From positions 6,603,001 through 6,667,000 of the forward strand of contig NC_092577.1 of NCBI RefSeq assembly GCF_037975245.1: a stretch of DNA of 64,000 nucleotides. The letters run 5' to 3'. The position numbers and the translations under genes were made by a program. The notes beneath the pieces are model-generated. The model did not search any database. It was not told the origin of the DNA and was given only the letters and a program-made list of their open reading frames with translations. Shown here one piece after another: positions 55,301 through 64,000 of this stretch (position 1 is the stretch's first letter; every line of letters starts with the position of its first letter). Source of the stretch: Apostichopus japonicus. Lineage: Eukaryota > Echinodermata > Holothuroidea > Aspidochirotida > Stichopodidae.

Positions 55301-58300
55301 CTGATTCTTGTCTTTGTGGGAGATAGTTAATCATACCCCATTGTGGTGGAGTTTTTCTGGCAGCAGGCACTTGGGGAAGATGAAGAGATGGTCTCACTCT
55401 TTTCCGTGACTGCACCACAGGGATTGAGTTGTCCTCCCTCTTCCTTGCATTTGAAAATTTGTATTGAAGTCTGATTTTCCAGATGGACTGCAAAATAAAG
55501 TAAACTGACAATTAGTGTTTATTTACATTACTCAACTTTTTCCTAATTGAATAATTTAATTCTACTCACACTACTCGACCAAACTTTTAAGCAATGTAGC
55601 CATTTTCTGTCGAGGGGGTATGAAAGGGAGCGTGCCCATGGAGAATGGTGAGCTAGGCTGAGAAAAAAGTAATATTGGATGAGAAATAAAGCATACAATA
55701 GCATCCATGTCCATGTCTATGTACAGGTGTAAGTAACATGGACAAATTGGTTAGTTAATGAGGTAGTATAGATTTGCACTTCAATACCTATCTGTAAATA
55801 GTTGCCCACATGGTTACCCGCTCCAAAAAATGTTATCTGCGTTCTTTCTCCTACTTATCTACCAAACATACATTACATTTTAATTACTTTACCATGCTTT
55901 TGGTACTCTCAACCCTAATTTTTCTTTCCCTACTCCATCCCATCCCCCACCCCCCCCCAACCTAAACAGAGAAAAGAAGAAAAATTAGACCATGGATCTG
56001 TCAGAGCAGGCGTTCAAACCCCCTCATGAAAAAATGCTCACTAAATATATATATACTGCTGACATACCTGAACATCTCCTGTTGACATATTTGGCTGGTT
56101 GGCAAGCTTGGGGTAGACTTTAAACAACTTCTGAATAATACGCTCATACTGCATAGTCTTCGGGTAACTATCAAAAAATAAACCAGAAAACCAAAATGTT
56201 TACTGATTCCTTGCCATGTTAAAACATCAAAAGGTAATTGCACTGCACAAACTGGCACATATCAAATTTATATCTTTTACTGAACTATTTATTCCCTCAA
56301 AATGCACTTACTAAGTATATACTTTGACTGCATTGTAGATGGCTTCCAGCATCGCAGACCGTTCTGCTTCTTTCAGAGGTGGAGACCCAGTTTGAAGTTT
56401 ATCAACAATAGCCGATGAAAACTCTGGTAGCTGAAAATGAAGGTCCCAGTTGGCGTCAGTACGAGTTGAAAAAATTGTACTTGCAGATGAGGTTGGGAGG
56501 TTTGGTGGTGGATCTGTCAACAGTGATGGTGACACGTCACTAGCAAGAGGGCATCTGTACAAACAAAATAATGATACATATAACCAGAGATGCCAACCTC
56601 TTGACACAAACTAGAGCACCAATGGTGCAGAAGCTCATACCTTTTCGAGCTTAAAAATGTAGGGCCCACAAAGCTTTATGGCCCACCAAATTTCAGGCCA
56701 TTTTTCAGATTCCACCAATTTTGGGCCCATGAGGGATAAGCCCCCCCCCCCCTCCTCCGTTAGCAGAATCCTGGCCACACCACTGGCTATAATTCCTATT
56801 TTCCGCCTTTAAATCCTATTTTACCCACTCTCTCAAACAATACCACTGACCTACCCTATTAAACTATCTCCCCTCTACCTGAGCAGACCTGAAGCACTCC
56901 TTGCCAAAATTTTGGCTGGCTGCCTACATACCTCAGGCTCAAAGACTTCTAAGAATCGGCAAGTGATGATTGGCTATAGGGCTCTCATGCTTACAGTTCA
57001 ACAGTTAATAACAACTCCCAGTCCTGCTTTAATTCCACTAACAGCCTCTGCAGAGCTTAACCACAATTTTATGTAAACAAACACTGCAGAGACTGGGAGA
57101 CAAATTAAAGGAGCTTTGGCAAAAGGTGAAGGCTCAGATTGTTTTAAACAATGGGGATTAATTGTAATTAATTAACTTTTGACCAAAAATTATTAGGCAT
57201 CACCTTATTCATACACAATCCAACAATCCTCAGTTCAACTTTGAATATGATCCATCAAAATCTTGGGGAGATTGAGATATTTGAAAATATTACAAAGAAT
57301 GACCCCCGATGACCCCCTAACTGACCATTGACCTCAATTTTCCGAACACCCCTCGTAACTCTCATCCTGAGGAACGTCGAGACCAAGTTTCATTTTAACT
57401 GGCCATACACTGTACGAACAGGAGCAATTTGAAAATATAGGGCCGCGGCCCGGGCCACAAAAGACCCCTAGTTGATCTTTGATCTCAAATTCATGAACAC
57501 CCTGAAGGTAAAACTTCCATAGTACTATCGTGACAAACCCTCAACATTGTACCATGGAATCTGTAGGAGAAGAAGCATTTTGCGTATTCCCACAAAATGG
57601 CCCATAACGGCCCACAGGTGACCTATGACCATCCTAAGTCTGTATGACCATCCTAACTGTACTTATTCAAAAAAAATCTATATACCAAGTTTGAGTTAAG
57701 TCCAACTTTCCCTTGTTTAGTTACAGTATACCCAAGCAAGTGTAAGGTCCACCACACGAAATAATTCATTTTTAGAGGATGGTAATACCCAGTATCACCA
57801 GAAAACATTTTCATATGTTGCTCTTAAGGAATGGAACGAATTATCAAGGAAGTGTAAGAATGCCAAGTCTTCAAATACTTTTAAACTTTCTATTTTATAT
57901 TCATTGTCGTCTTACTTTTTTATTATTATAATTATTATTTTATATGATTAAATTTTTCATTTCACTATTAGTTATTTTATTTCAGGGCCTCGGGGGAGAT
58001 TAGCTTTACGCTAACCGAGTATACCATTTACTGTAAAATAAATAAATATATAAATAAAAGTTTCTAATAATGTACCCGGAAAACAAATGAGACTCGTAGC
58101 TAAATGTCAGTGCAATGCATTTTGAACGGTGTTGTAACAACAGTCGATCAGATACTGACAGTCTATAGGCTGAGTGATGCGTTGCTGGACGTGAGCTGTA
58201 CAGTAGTAAACAATGTAAATCCTACCTACTTGAACGATAAATCTTTGTGTCCAAGTTTCATCAAATTCTGTTCAAGTATGTATGCACTATGCAGGAGGTA

Positions 58301-61300
58301 ACTTTGAAACAAATTGTTGACAGAGTGATAGAGATGGATAGACGCAGTAAGATCACGATAGCTCCCACTTAATATGTGAGCTAAAAACATGTCTGCTGAG
58401 CATATTTTGCAAATTCGAGTCATTATGCGTCTGTTACTATTTTTTCCATTGTTTGGCCAGAATTAGCCAAATTTGGCATTATTTTACCACTTTGGACAAG
58501 GATAGGAGTAACAAAAGTTCTTACCGATTAGAACTTGAAGTGCATTGAGAAGCAGATAACAAAATTATCAAAAACTTTGTGTTAGTTGGAAATGCTTCTT
58601 GGGGTTCAAGGTCCCTCCATTCTTCAAAGCTCCTATCCCAACACTGCAGCTTAAATTTTTCCTTCAGTTGGAACACTTCAGAAGCCTTGACTTCCAATTG
58701 TTCTTTTGTATTACTGCCTTCTCTTTCTATTTTTTTGTTTTCATTGCCATACATGAAAAGATATCTGGAATACAAGATATAAATTTTCATAGCAAAACGA
58801 ACACATACCAGGTAATTAAATGCCTCTCCATTGTGCCATTTAGGATTTACTGTAGGAACATGTTTACTTGCAGAATTTATTGCACATAGTCAAACTACCA
58901 CTTACCAGTGTGGCAATTTCATTCAATAATGGTGAGCTGTTTTGATTTTCAATAATATATGTTTATTTAAATAATTGAGCCTTAAGAATAATTCTTGTCT
59001 GTCCCATTTGTGATTGTATTTAATGAGAGAGAACGAATCAAGAGAATAAACAAGCACGCAACTGTGCATAGTGATTCCTTGCCATATTTTTTTAATGTTA
59101 TTATTGAATGTTGACAAATGTGAATCAATATTGTGAAGGTTGAAGCAAATCTTATTTTTGGCTATCTGACAGTCCTGACAACAAATTTATACACCACTGT
59201 TTTTTTGTTGAGTCAAATGACAGAGTTAGTGGTGGTATGTACAGGTATGTTTACAACCCATTGACAGTGGTGTATGCTTAAATGTCACCAAAAACTAGCC
59301 ATAAGACCCAAAGGCACTACTATGGTAGTAGGATGTAATGTCTAATTACTACGATACTTTGTTCATTTCCCTGGCATGGATACACACTGAGAGGATAGTG
59401 ATCCAGAAGACTGTCAGTAGTTCTTAGTGAATATTGGCCGGTGTCATTGAGGACGTAAGCATGAAGATGATTGCAGTAATCAGATGTAGAAGTTTGCCTA
59501 CACACAAAATAAACCGTACCACCAATCCAGCAAATAAGTTCAACAATGCCAAATTTAATTAAACCCTCTGGACCTACATCAGTGATCACTGCACATCCTT
59601 TCCAATAGGAAGTACCATTGCATTCAGCTTTCTTTGCTGTGTAGACCATTTCTGCTTCACCAGTAACTGGTAGCAACACATCCTGGATGGACTTAAGCAT
59701 TAACCTGATAGGATACAAGCTGCCAAAAGAATGTTCAACATGTCCCTTTGAAAGAAAATTTCTTTTAGTTCGAAACCAAGACTGATAATATTCATGCCTG
59801 TTTGCCAGTGTTTTGCAAATATTCCTTCTATTCTTTGTTCTATGTGACAATTCCTTAAAATACAGATGTTTCCCTTCAAATCGTAATGTCCAGCAATGCA
59901 CTAATGGACCAAACTGCAGCATCTGATGAGGATAATGGATCATGTAGTGGAACTTGGGAGTCATAGAGTCATTCGGAAATAACACAAAATAATAAATTAA
60001 GAATGACTCTATTAAATCAGCTAAAAATTCACTTAGGACAACATTTGTGTGTGGAGCCACAACTAACTCCACAACGTCAGCAATCAGCTGTAACAACTTC
60101 CAAATGTTGTCACCAACTGGCACATGCTTACCAACCATCAATGGAAGAAGCCTTAAAAGACACCATGTTTGAATGGCATTTTGTTTTACTTTGAACCTGT
60201 GAACATTAGTTTTCATCTTTGTAGGCTTATTAACCTTGTCTGTGCCTTCATATGGGAATATGTCAATTTCTGTGTTGAGTTGTTCAAGAGAAAAGAAATT
60301 TTCTTGAACACAATGCAAAATTACTTTTTCCAATACACAAGGTACAATGCCTTCGAATAAGTCATGTGCAATATCTGAAGGTAACCCATTAACTACATGG
60401 AAATGCTGCAACACATTAAAAATGGATGATTTCTTAAGACCATACATCCCAGCAATTTCTGGAATGTTTTCTGCCATCCTGGCTTGTTGGTCATATGATG
60501 CACTTGTTCTTTTCGTAACTGAATTTGCATTCATGTGTTCCTTTATTTCCCCTCTTGTTACAAGGCAGAACCTACAGGGACGAAAGGTGTTGAAACTCTC
60601 TTGAAAGCCACCAACAGTATGAGCAGCCAAATTGTCTGCTACAATCATGGAAAGAGTACCCTTGAAATTATGTTCAGCACCATCTTTCTCAACAATAATG
60701 CCATCTTTTTCCAATTTTTTGAGGTCTGCTACCAGAGGGGCTAACACTTTGTGAAGTCCAAATTCTTTAACACATTCAGTTTGACACAGCAAAGACAGTT
60801 GAATAACATGCAATTTTGATCTCAACTTTGGGCTTATGTTACCAATGAGAAAATAGAATGCTGAAAACTTCAGATTTTTTACTTTATTTCCAAGTGGATT
60901 AGCCACACAGAAGTCATCATGATACAGTTGAATTTGAATATTTTGTGATTCAGCCAATAATGGGTTATTTTTACAAAGAGCCCCATCGCAATAGTCCTGT
61001 AGGGAGCCGTCAGGACTTACATGTCCATTTACCACCTCAGCAAAAATGTCATCCTGTTTGAGCAATAACTTGATCGTTTCCAATATATCAATATATTGAA
61101 AAGTTTTTTCTTTGCCATTTGCTCCAACTCCCAATAGGTATTCAACTGGTTCAACAAAATCCAAAGTTTGTGCACAGAAAGAATTTACATGCCTTGCATC
61201 ACTGAAATGATCCAATGACCTCCAAAGGGAGCTTTCCCCAAAATGTTGTTATGATCTATCAGAGTAGGATCAATATTTTCATTTTGAAGTGCAGAGTTAA

Positions 61301-63708
61301 CTTTCATTTGCATATCGGCACTGAACTCGAGAAGCAGATTTTGCATCTCAGTGGCAACAAAGTTACAAGCTTCATGGCAAACTTTAAATTTTTCTCGCAA
61401 ACCAATAAGAAATGCTGCAACTTGCTCTTCTGTGCTACTTTCAACTGCAACAAGATTAGGATTATTCAACTGGCCAACAGGATTTGGATGTTCTTCTTGT
61501 TCAAAGTCATCAATCTGTTCATCATCATTGTTGACATTAATATTTGCATCATTTCTTTGTCTACCATATTGGGCCCAAAATAGAGAATGCTTTTGTCGGA
61601 TATGTATTTGAAAGCTCCTTGTTGAACTGAAAGTACGATGACAACTGTTTATGTTACAAGTGATTTTACTGTCTGGACTTTTATGCATGTATCTATAATG
61701 TTGTAATAACTTTAAAAAGCTTTGTGTGGTGAACTGGCACTGACAACATGGGAAATTTACCATAGTGTTGAAGTTTGAAATGTCAACTATATTGTTAATA
61801 CGTTTGAAAATTTTGCTATTAACTATTTCGCCCAAGGTTGTAAAAGATAGATGACCGAAGCTAGCATTGTGGTAGTGGCAGCTAGATGTTCAATAAATTC
61901 TGCTCAAAAATATGTTACCAATTCCTTCATTTCTTTTTTACAATCATTTGTAAAATATATCATGAAAATGGACAGGAAATTTTGGTGTTAAATGAAAATG
62001 AACATAGGCATGTAATATAATCTCTAGCACAATTGAGAAGCTGGTATGGCAATCTCCCTGTTCAATGAAATGGTATATCTGCATGAGACAAATGGAAAAT
62101 AACTGTAACAAATTTTAATAACACATAACTGCATGAAAAAGTAAACTGCATGAAATTGCTGTATCATTCTATGAGTTTCTCAAAATGATAAAAACTGTTA
62201 CTTTGAGCATCTTTATTAACTATTAATTTTGGTGATTCTTTGTGAACTCAACAACTGTATTGGCTGGTCACCAAAACCCTACCAGACTTCATTGTTAATC
62301 CTTGTGAAAAAAAGGACTTGGAACACATGTACTGTACTGTTAGTTATCCCATAACAACACAAACTTGTCAAGTCTGGTTGAACTTTCTTACATTTCTCAA
62401 TTATTCTAATAGAAACTATTCAATCAATACCAATTATGGCCTACACCTGTGCCAAACATTATTTTCTGACCACTATGGTACTGGAAAATAGGAAAAAGCT
62501 AGATCCAAAATTTTAAGATCCGATCGGTAACATAGGCTAGGTCAGTTGTTTCTAAATATCATGACATGATTTTGCATTTAATTGATACAATTCATCCAAA
62601 AGAGTCTCTAGTCACTATGTCAACTCGTCTACTACCAACTCGCCCACAATATTTGAATGCCCACAGTTGGATGTCATGCCCCCTAAAGTTCAGTCCTGGC
62701 TATGCTTATTATTGATTTTTTATTATTGATTATTAATTAATATATAATTTTTTAGATGTGGGGTATTTTCTTTTGGTGGGGTGACCAATATAAGAAATGT
62801 TCTTAGGTAAGGGATCACAACATATATGCTATGTTAGTGCCCCCCCCCCCCATCACTTTACAGCAAATGTTTCAATGTAAGAAAATGATATAGGCCTCCT
62901 AGCCTCTATGGGGGAAAAGATATGTCAGAACTGCCCTTGTGATGAAATATATATATGGTAAGTGAAACGCACATGGGGACAAGTTAGGGCCTTACTACTG
63001 TATATACTGCGTACTGTACAATTTACAACAAGAAGCTTTTTAGTGTTATTGGTTGGAGTTTGCTGATAATAGGTATGCATATGTAGAGCATGGGTTGGTG
63101 AGTTAACGAATCGGGGAGTGAACTACTTGGTATAATGGTAGTGAATGAGTTGTTAGTGATCGAGTTGGTAGCTAGTGGACTTGACACCAACAGGGAGAGT
63201 TGACTAGTAGTTGGCGTGTGGACGAGTCTGAGTTGGTAGTGGACTAGTTGGTGTCCAGACTGCATTTCATTTTATACTCACACCGAAGGTACGCCAAGAA
63301 TTTAAAGTACCTTCTAGGCCTAAGACCTAAAGTAAATTCCACGATGAAGTTCTTCAGTTCAGAGTGCACGAAATGCAGGCTGGGTTGGCGTGTCGACGAA
63401 GTGTCTAGAAACTTGACGTAGGCTAGCCTACACCACAGGCTTTCGCAACATTATAGAATATAGTATACTAGCTAATCATACATTTATATCATAATTGTCG
63501 TATAAGTGTGTATTACTGCTACTATAGACTTAACTCCTAGTTTCGGCCTAGCGTTGGCAACAGTTATGCTTACTGAGGCCTAACGTTATTAATTAATAAA
63601 TACTTTCCAGCAAAACATATCGCGGATATTCAAACCTTCCTTGAACATTATGTCAATTATTATTTAATAAAATTTCAGTTGTGATTGAACTTACCGAACT
63701 GACGACAT
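52109..63708 (-). CDS. Eight-exon gene for a PB1-like-domain protein (candidate TNPA-like accessory protein)
   Basis: Join on the minus strand: 63708-63695, 58764-58525, 56554-56312, 56167-56068, 55487-55110, 54005-53828, 53084-52999, 52390-52109. This totals 1521 nt, i.e. 506 residues plus stop. Every junction has AG/GT and the phases (2,2,2,0,0,1,0) fit without a break. Residues ~5-75 (YLFMYGNENKKI ... LQCWDRSFEEWRDL) look like a PB1-type ubiquitin fold. The rest (FQLPEFSSAIVDKLQ, YTYYPKTMQYERII, PQWGMINYLPQRQESEDD, EFQRIGSS, FNLVYPTALKKTL) matches, from memory, a large family of uncharacterised or 'SAM-domain-3-like' proteins, widespread and multicopy in fish and invertebrates. No SAM domain is visible here. 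Function unproven; context suggests a transposon accessory DNA-binding or assembly protein. Confidence 0.8.
52440..52500 (-). repeat. tRNA-SINE head fragment in intron 7
   Basis: The minus strand has CATGGGTTCAAATCCCATCC, a near-perfect T-arm with B box, followed by TGGATCTGCCA. The rest of a tRNA-like fold was not found, so it is probably a SINE fragment. Confidence 0.35.
52999..53084 (-). CDS. PB1-like gene, exon 7
   Basis: Acceptor TTTTTTTTATAG, donor ACT then GTAAGT. The 86 nt encode ATKYAAVIAVPTLVNEKL and ESMLSVVDET. Confidence 0.84.
53338..53560. mobile_element. hAT-type MITE with 8-bp target-site duplication (intron 6)
   Basis: The element spans 53346-53552 (207 bp), flanked by CTCTCTAG at 53338-53345 and 53553-53560. 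Its ends are CAGTGGCTACCTAG and, inverted, CAATGGCGTAGTAA. These partly match each other and the CAGTGGCGTAG ends common in hAT elements. Eight-bp duplications are the hAT hallmark. It is non-autonomous, with no coding capacity. Confidence 0.85.
53828..54005 (-). CDS. PB1-like gene, exon 6
   Basis: Acceptor TTCAATTTTCAG, donor G then GTTAGT. The 178 nt encode IILEFQRIGSSSIRDLI through DILKYKDESTRH. Confidence 0.86.
54608..55056. mobile_element. Candidate 449-bp MITE with 12-bp terminal inverted repeats (intron 5)
   Basis: TGGTTCCTTGCT at 54608-54619 is the exact complement of AGCAAGGAACCA at 55045-55056. The right arm also folds on an adjacent GGTTCCTTTGC. The interior has GACC-rich text ('tttgaccccatgacctc', 'accaagtttgatcatgatca') and a (CA)n run. 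No target duplication was recognised. Confidence 0.6.
54985..55012. repeat. (CA)n microsatellite
   Basis: About 14 CA units with one CG interruption, just left of the right end of the candidate MITE. Confidence 0.9.
55110..55487 (-). CDS. PB1-like gene, exon 5
   Basis: Acceptor TTTATTTTGCAG, donor GAG then GTATTT. The 378 nt encode SIWKIRLQYKFSNARKRE, a basic linker, PQWGMINYLPQRQESEDDKS, TFSDRRQLIVKEGVSV and VQELYPWLFDEDE. Confidence 0.88.
56068..56167 (-). CDS. PB1-like gene, exon 4
   Basis: Acceptor TTTTTTGATAG, donor CAG then GTATGT. The 100 nt complete YTYYPKTMQYERIIQKLF and VYPKLANQPN. This exon is in a different frame from the longer open frame overlapping it. Confidence 0.85.
56312..56554 (-). 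CDS. PB1-like gene, exon 3
   Basis: Acceptor TTTGTTTGTACAG, donor TA then GTAAGT. The 243 nt encode a Pro/Ser-rich linker, then WDLHFQLPEFSSAIVDKL and LEAIYNAVKVYT. Confidence 0.85.
57300..57744. other. Intron 2 sequence with repeat-like GACC/ACCAAGTTT words
   Basis: Words such as 'gacccctagttgatctttga' and 'accaagtttgagttaagtcc' resemble the interior of the MITE at 54608. It is probably an old interspersed repeat; no borders were seen. Confidence 0.4.
57745..58059 (+). pseudogene. CR1/L2-type LINE 3' end in intron 2
   Basis: The plus-strand frame 57745-57951 reads RSTTRNNSFLEDGNTQYHQK, TFSYVALKEWNELSRKC and SSNTFKLSIL, then a stop. This is the C-terminal end of a CR1/L2 polymerase (F.Y.A...WN.L ... 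F...L). A 3' UTR follows, with 'gcctcgggggagattagctt' forming a hairpin with 'acgctaaccgag', and a (TAAA)n tail. It lies antisense in intron 2 of the PB1-like gene. Confidence 0.8.
58525..58764 (-). CDS. PB1-like gene, exon 2
   Basis: Acceptor TTGTATTCCAG, donor G then GTAAGAAC. The 240 nt encode the PB1-like fold, YLFMYGNENKKIEREG through PTNTKFLIILL. Confidence 0.82.
59320..61763 (-). pseudogene. C2H2 zinc-finger transposase-like ORF with one frameshift, nested in intron 1 (candidate TNPD-like)
   Basis: The N-terminal frame (likely start Met at 61763, open from 61835) has two C2H2-like fingers, CCQCQF...HYRYMH and CNINSCHRTF...HIRQKH, then acidic and helical segments to KAPFGGH. Near 61215 the reading shifts frame and continues for about 630 codons to 59320. 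These read FVEPVEYLLG, LYHDDFCVANPLGNK, IVADNLAAHTVGGFQESF (residues ~191-208 of the second frame), CRFCLVT (214), LPSDIAHDLFEGIVP (281 on), PKFHYMIHYP (420) and RFEGKH (445). The family is widespread and repetitive in animal genomes. The order D(N)...CxxC...HDLFEG resembles the RNase-H-fold transposases of the EnSpm/Plavaka group, but the catalytic triad is my inference. No introns are visible. The frameshift may be a real lesion or a sequencing error. Confidence 0.72.
61836..63094. other. Intron 1, 5' part, no gene recognised
   Basis: AT-rich DNA with a C run at 62839. No open frame or element was recognised. Confidence 0.55.
63096..63258. repeat. Diverged 'gagttggtagtgga' minisatellite
   Basis: Repeated 'gagttggtag', 'ggactagttgg' and 'gagttgactagtagttgg' words. 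A reverse-complement relative (CTACCAACTCG) lies at 62630. Confidence 0.65.
63695..63708 (-). CDS. PB1-like gene, exon 1 (coding part)
   Basis: ATGTCGTCAGTTCG followed by GTAAGTTC. The 14 coding bases end in phase 2 and join exon 2 (CG plus A gives Arg). The tiny first exon makes this the least certain exon. Its donor is strong and the phase is right. Confidence 0.6.
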
Positions 63709-64000
63709 TTTGAAAATGCTTCAGAAGATTTGTTAAGTGATTGAGAATCTTCTTATTTGTTGATAGCCCTTTTACTATCTGCAGTTACGCAATGTACCAC
63801 GTACAACGTACGTACGTATGTACGTGTATACAGTATACATATAATCGGCGGCCGTCGTCTGAATTTTTGATCTCTGATCAGCTGAGCAGACGGTATTCTA
63901 CGGTACGATGATTGGGTAAAAATAATGACGTCATTGGTCAAAGCTGAAAGCTATAGAAAGTAAACAAACAGAAGACTAGAACATTCTCGTCACGCTTACA
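63709..64000 (-). promoter_or_regulatory. Putative promoter / 5' UTR of the PB1-like gene
   Basis: On the minus strand, upstream of the ATG, lie a CRE palindrome TGACGTCA (63926-63933) overlapping a CCAAT box (63933-63937), and a second CCAAT at 63911-63915. An AT-rich TATAT segment is at about 63837-63843. An ACGTACGTACGT run is at about 63807. Arrangement and distance suit a Pol II promoter. The window ends inside it. Confidence 0.5.

Larger units (their letters stand above)
50212..64000 (-). mobile_element. Candidate CACTA/EnSpm-type transposon, right end outside window
   Basis: The left limit is set by CACTG at 50212, preceded by CTA (a possible 3-bp target duplication) and followed by a subterminal array of TAGTC/GACTA motifs. 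The interior holds a minus-strand multi-exon PB1-like gene and, within its first intron, a zinc-finger transposase-like coding region. Plant En/Spm has the same logic: CACTA ends, 3-bp target duplications, subterminal binding motifs for TNPA, and the TNPD reading frames lying in the first intron of tnpA. The right terminal inverted repeat must lie beyond 64000, so the boundary and the assignment are inferred rather than seen. Confidence 0.55.

Noticed and set aside
56607-56786. Possible second hAT MITE (ends CACCACTG and CAATGGTGCAG)
   Set aside because: The two ends match only loosely and I found no 8-bp duplication.

Overview
This window looks like nuclear DNA of an animal, most likely a marine invertebrate. 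The evidence is AT-rich, intron-containing sequence, Penelope-like elements with a GIY-YIG domain, CR1/L2-type LINE tails, a tRNA-derived SINE, hAT-type MITEs and long (TA)n tracts. The species cannot be named from the sequence. No rRNA, complete tRNA, CRISPR array or bacterial operon is visible.

Layout. 1-7540 is a higher-order satellite that runs off the left edge. 8.3-12.3 kb is a pile of mobile-element debris: a TGCA-rich minisatellite, a 5'-truncated Penelope-like element (PLE) on the minus strand that keeps a hammerhead-ribozyme motif, and an old LINE (minus) into which a CR1-like LINE (plus) inserted with a 6-bp target-site duplication. 12.4-22.2 kb is a tandem or segmental array of diverged 0.4-1 kb units. 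At least ten copies share a minus-strand block that looks like a 3' splice site, exactly six variable bases, then a 5' splice site. 22.3-36.6 kb and 40.6-50.2 kb are mostly non-coding, with minisatellites, a LINE remnant and a few candidate short minus-strand exons. 36.76-40.29 kb is a nearly intact young PLE with 388-bp terminal repeats, embedded in (TA)n.

The most coherent system is at 50.2-64.0 kb. A minus-strand eight-exon gene (506 codons before the stop by my model, all splice phases consistent) carries a PB1-like N-terminus and runs from an ATG at 63708 to a stop at 52109. Its 4.9-kb first intron contains, in the same orientation, a C2H2 zinc-finger/transposase-like coding region (59320-61763, one apparent frameshift). 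Downstream of the gene, at 50212, lies a CACTG terminus preceded by CTA, with 13 TAGTC/GACTA motifs in about 220 bp. CACTG-type ends, subterminal motif arrays, a multi-exon accessory gene and a transposase coding region inside the accessory gene's first intron together recall plant En/Spm (tnpA/tnpD). I infer a large animal CACTA/EnSpm-type transposon whose right end lies just beyond base 64000. Smaller elements (hAT MITE, foldback element, LINE tail, SINE) sit in its introns and flank.
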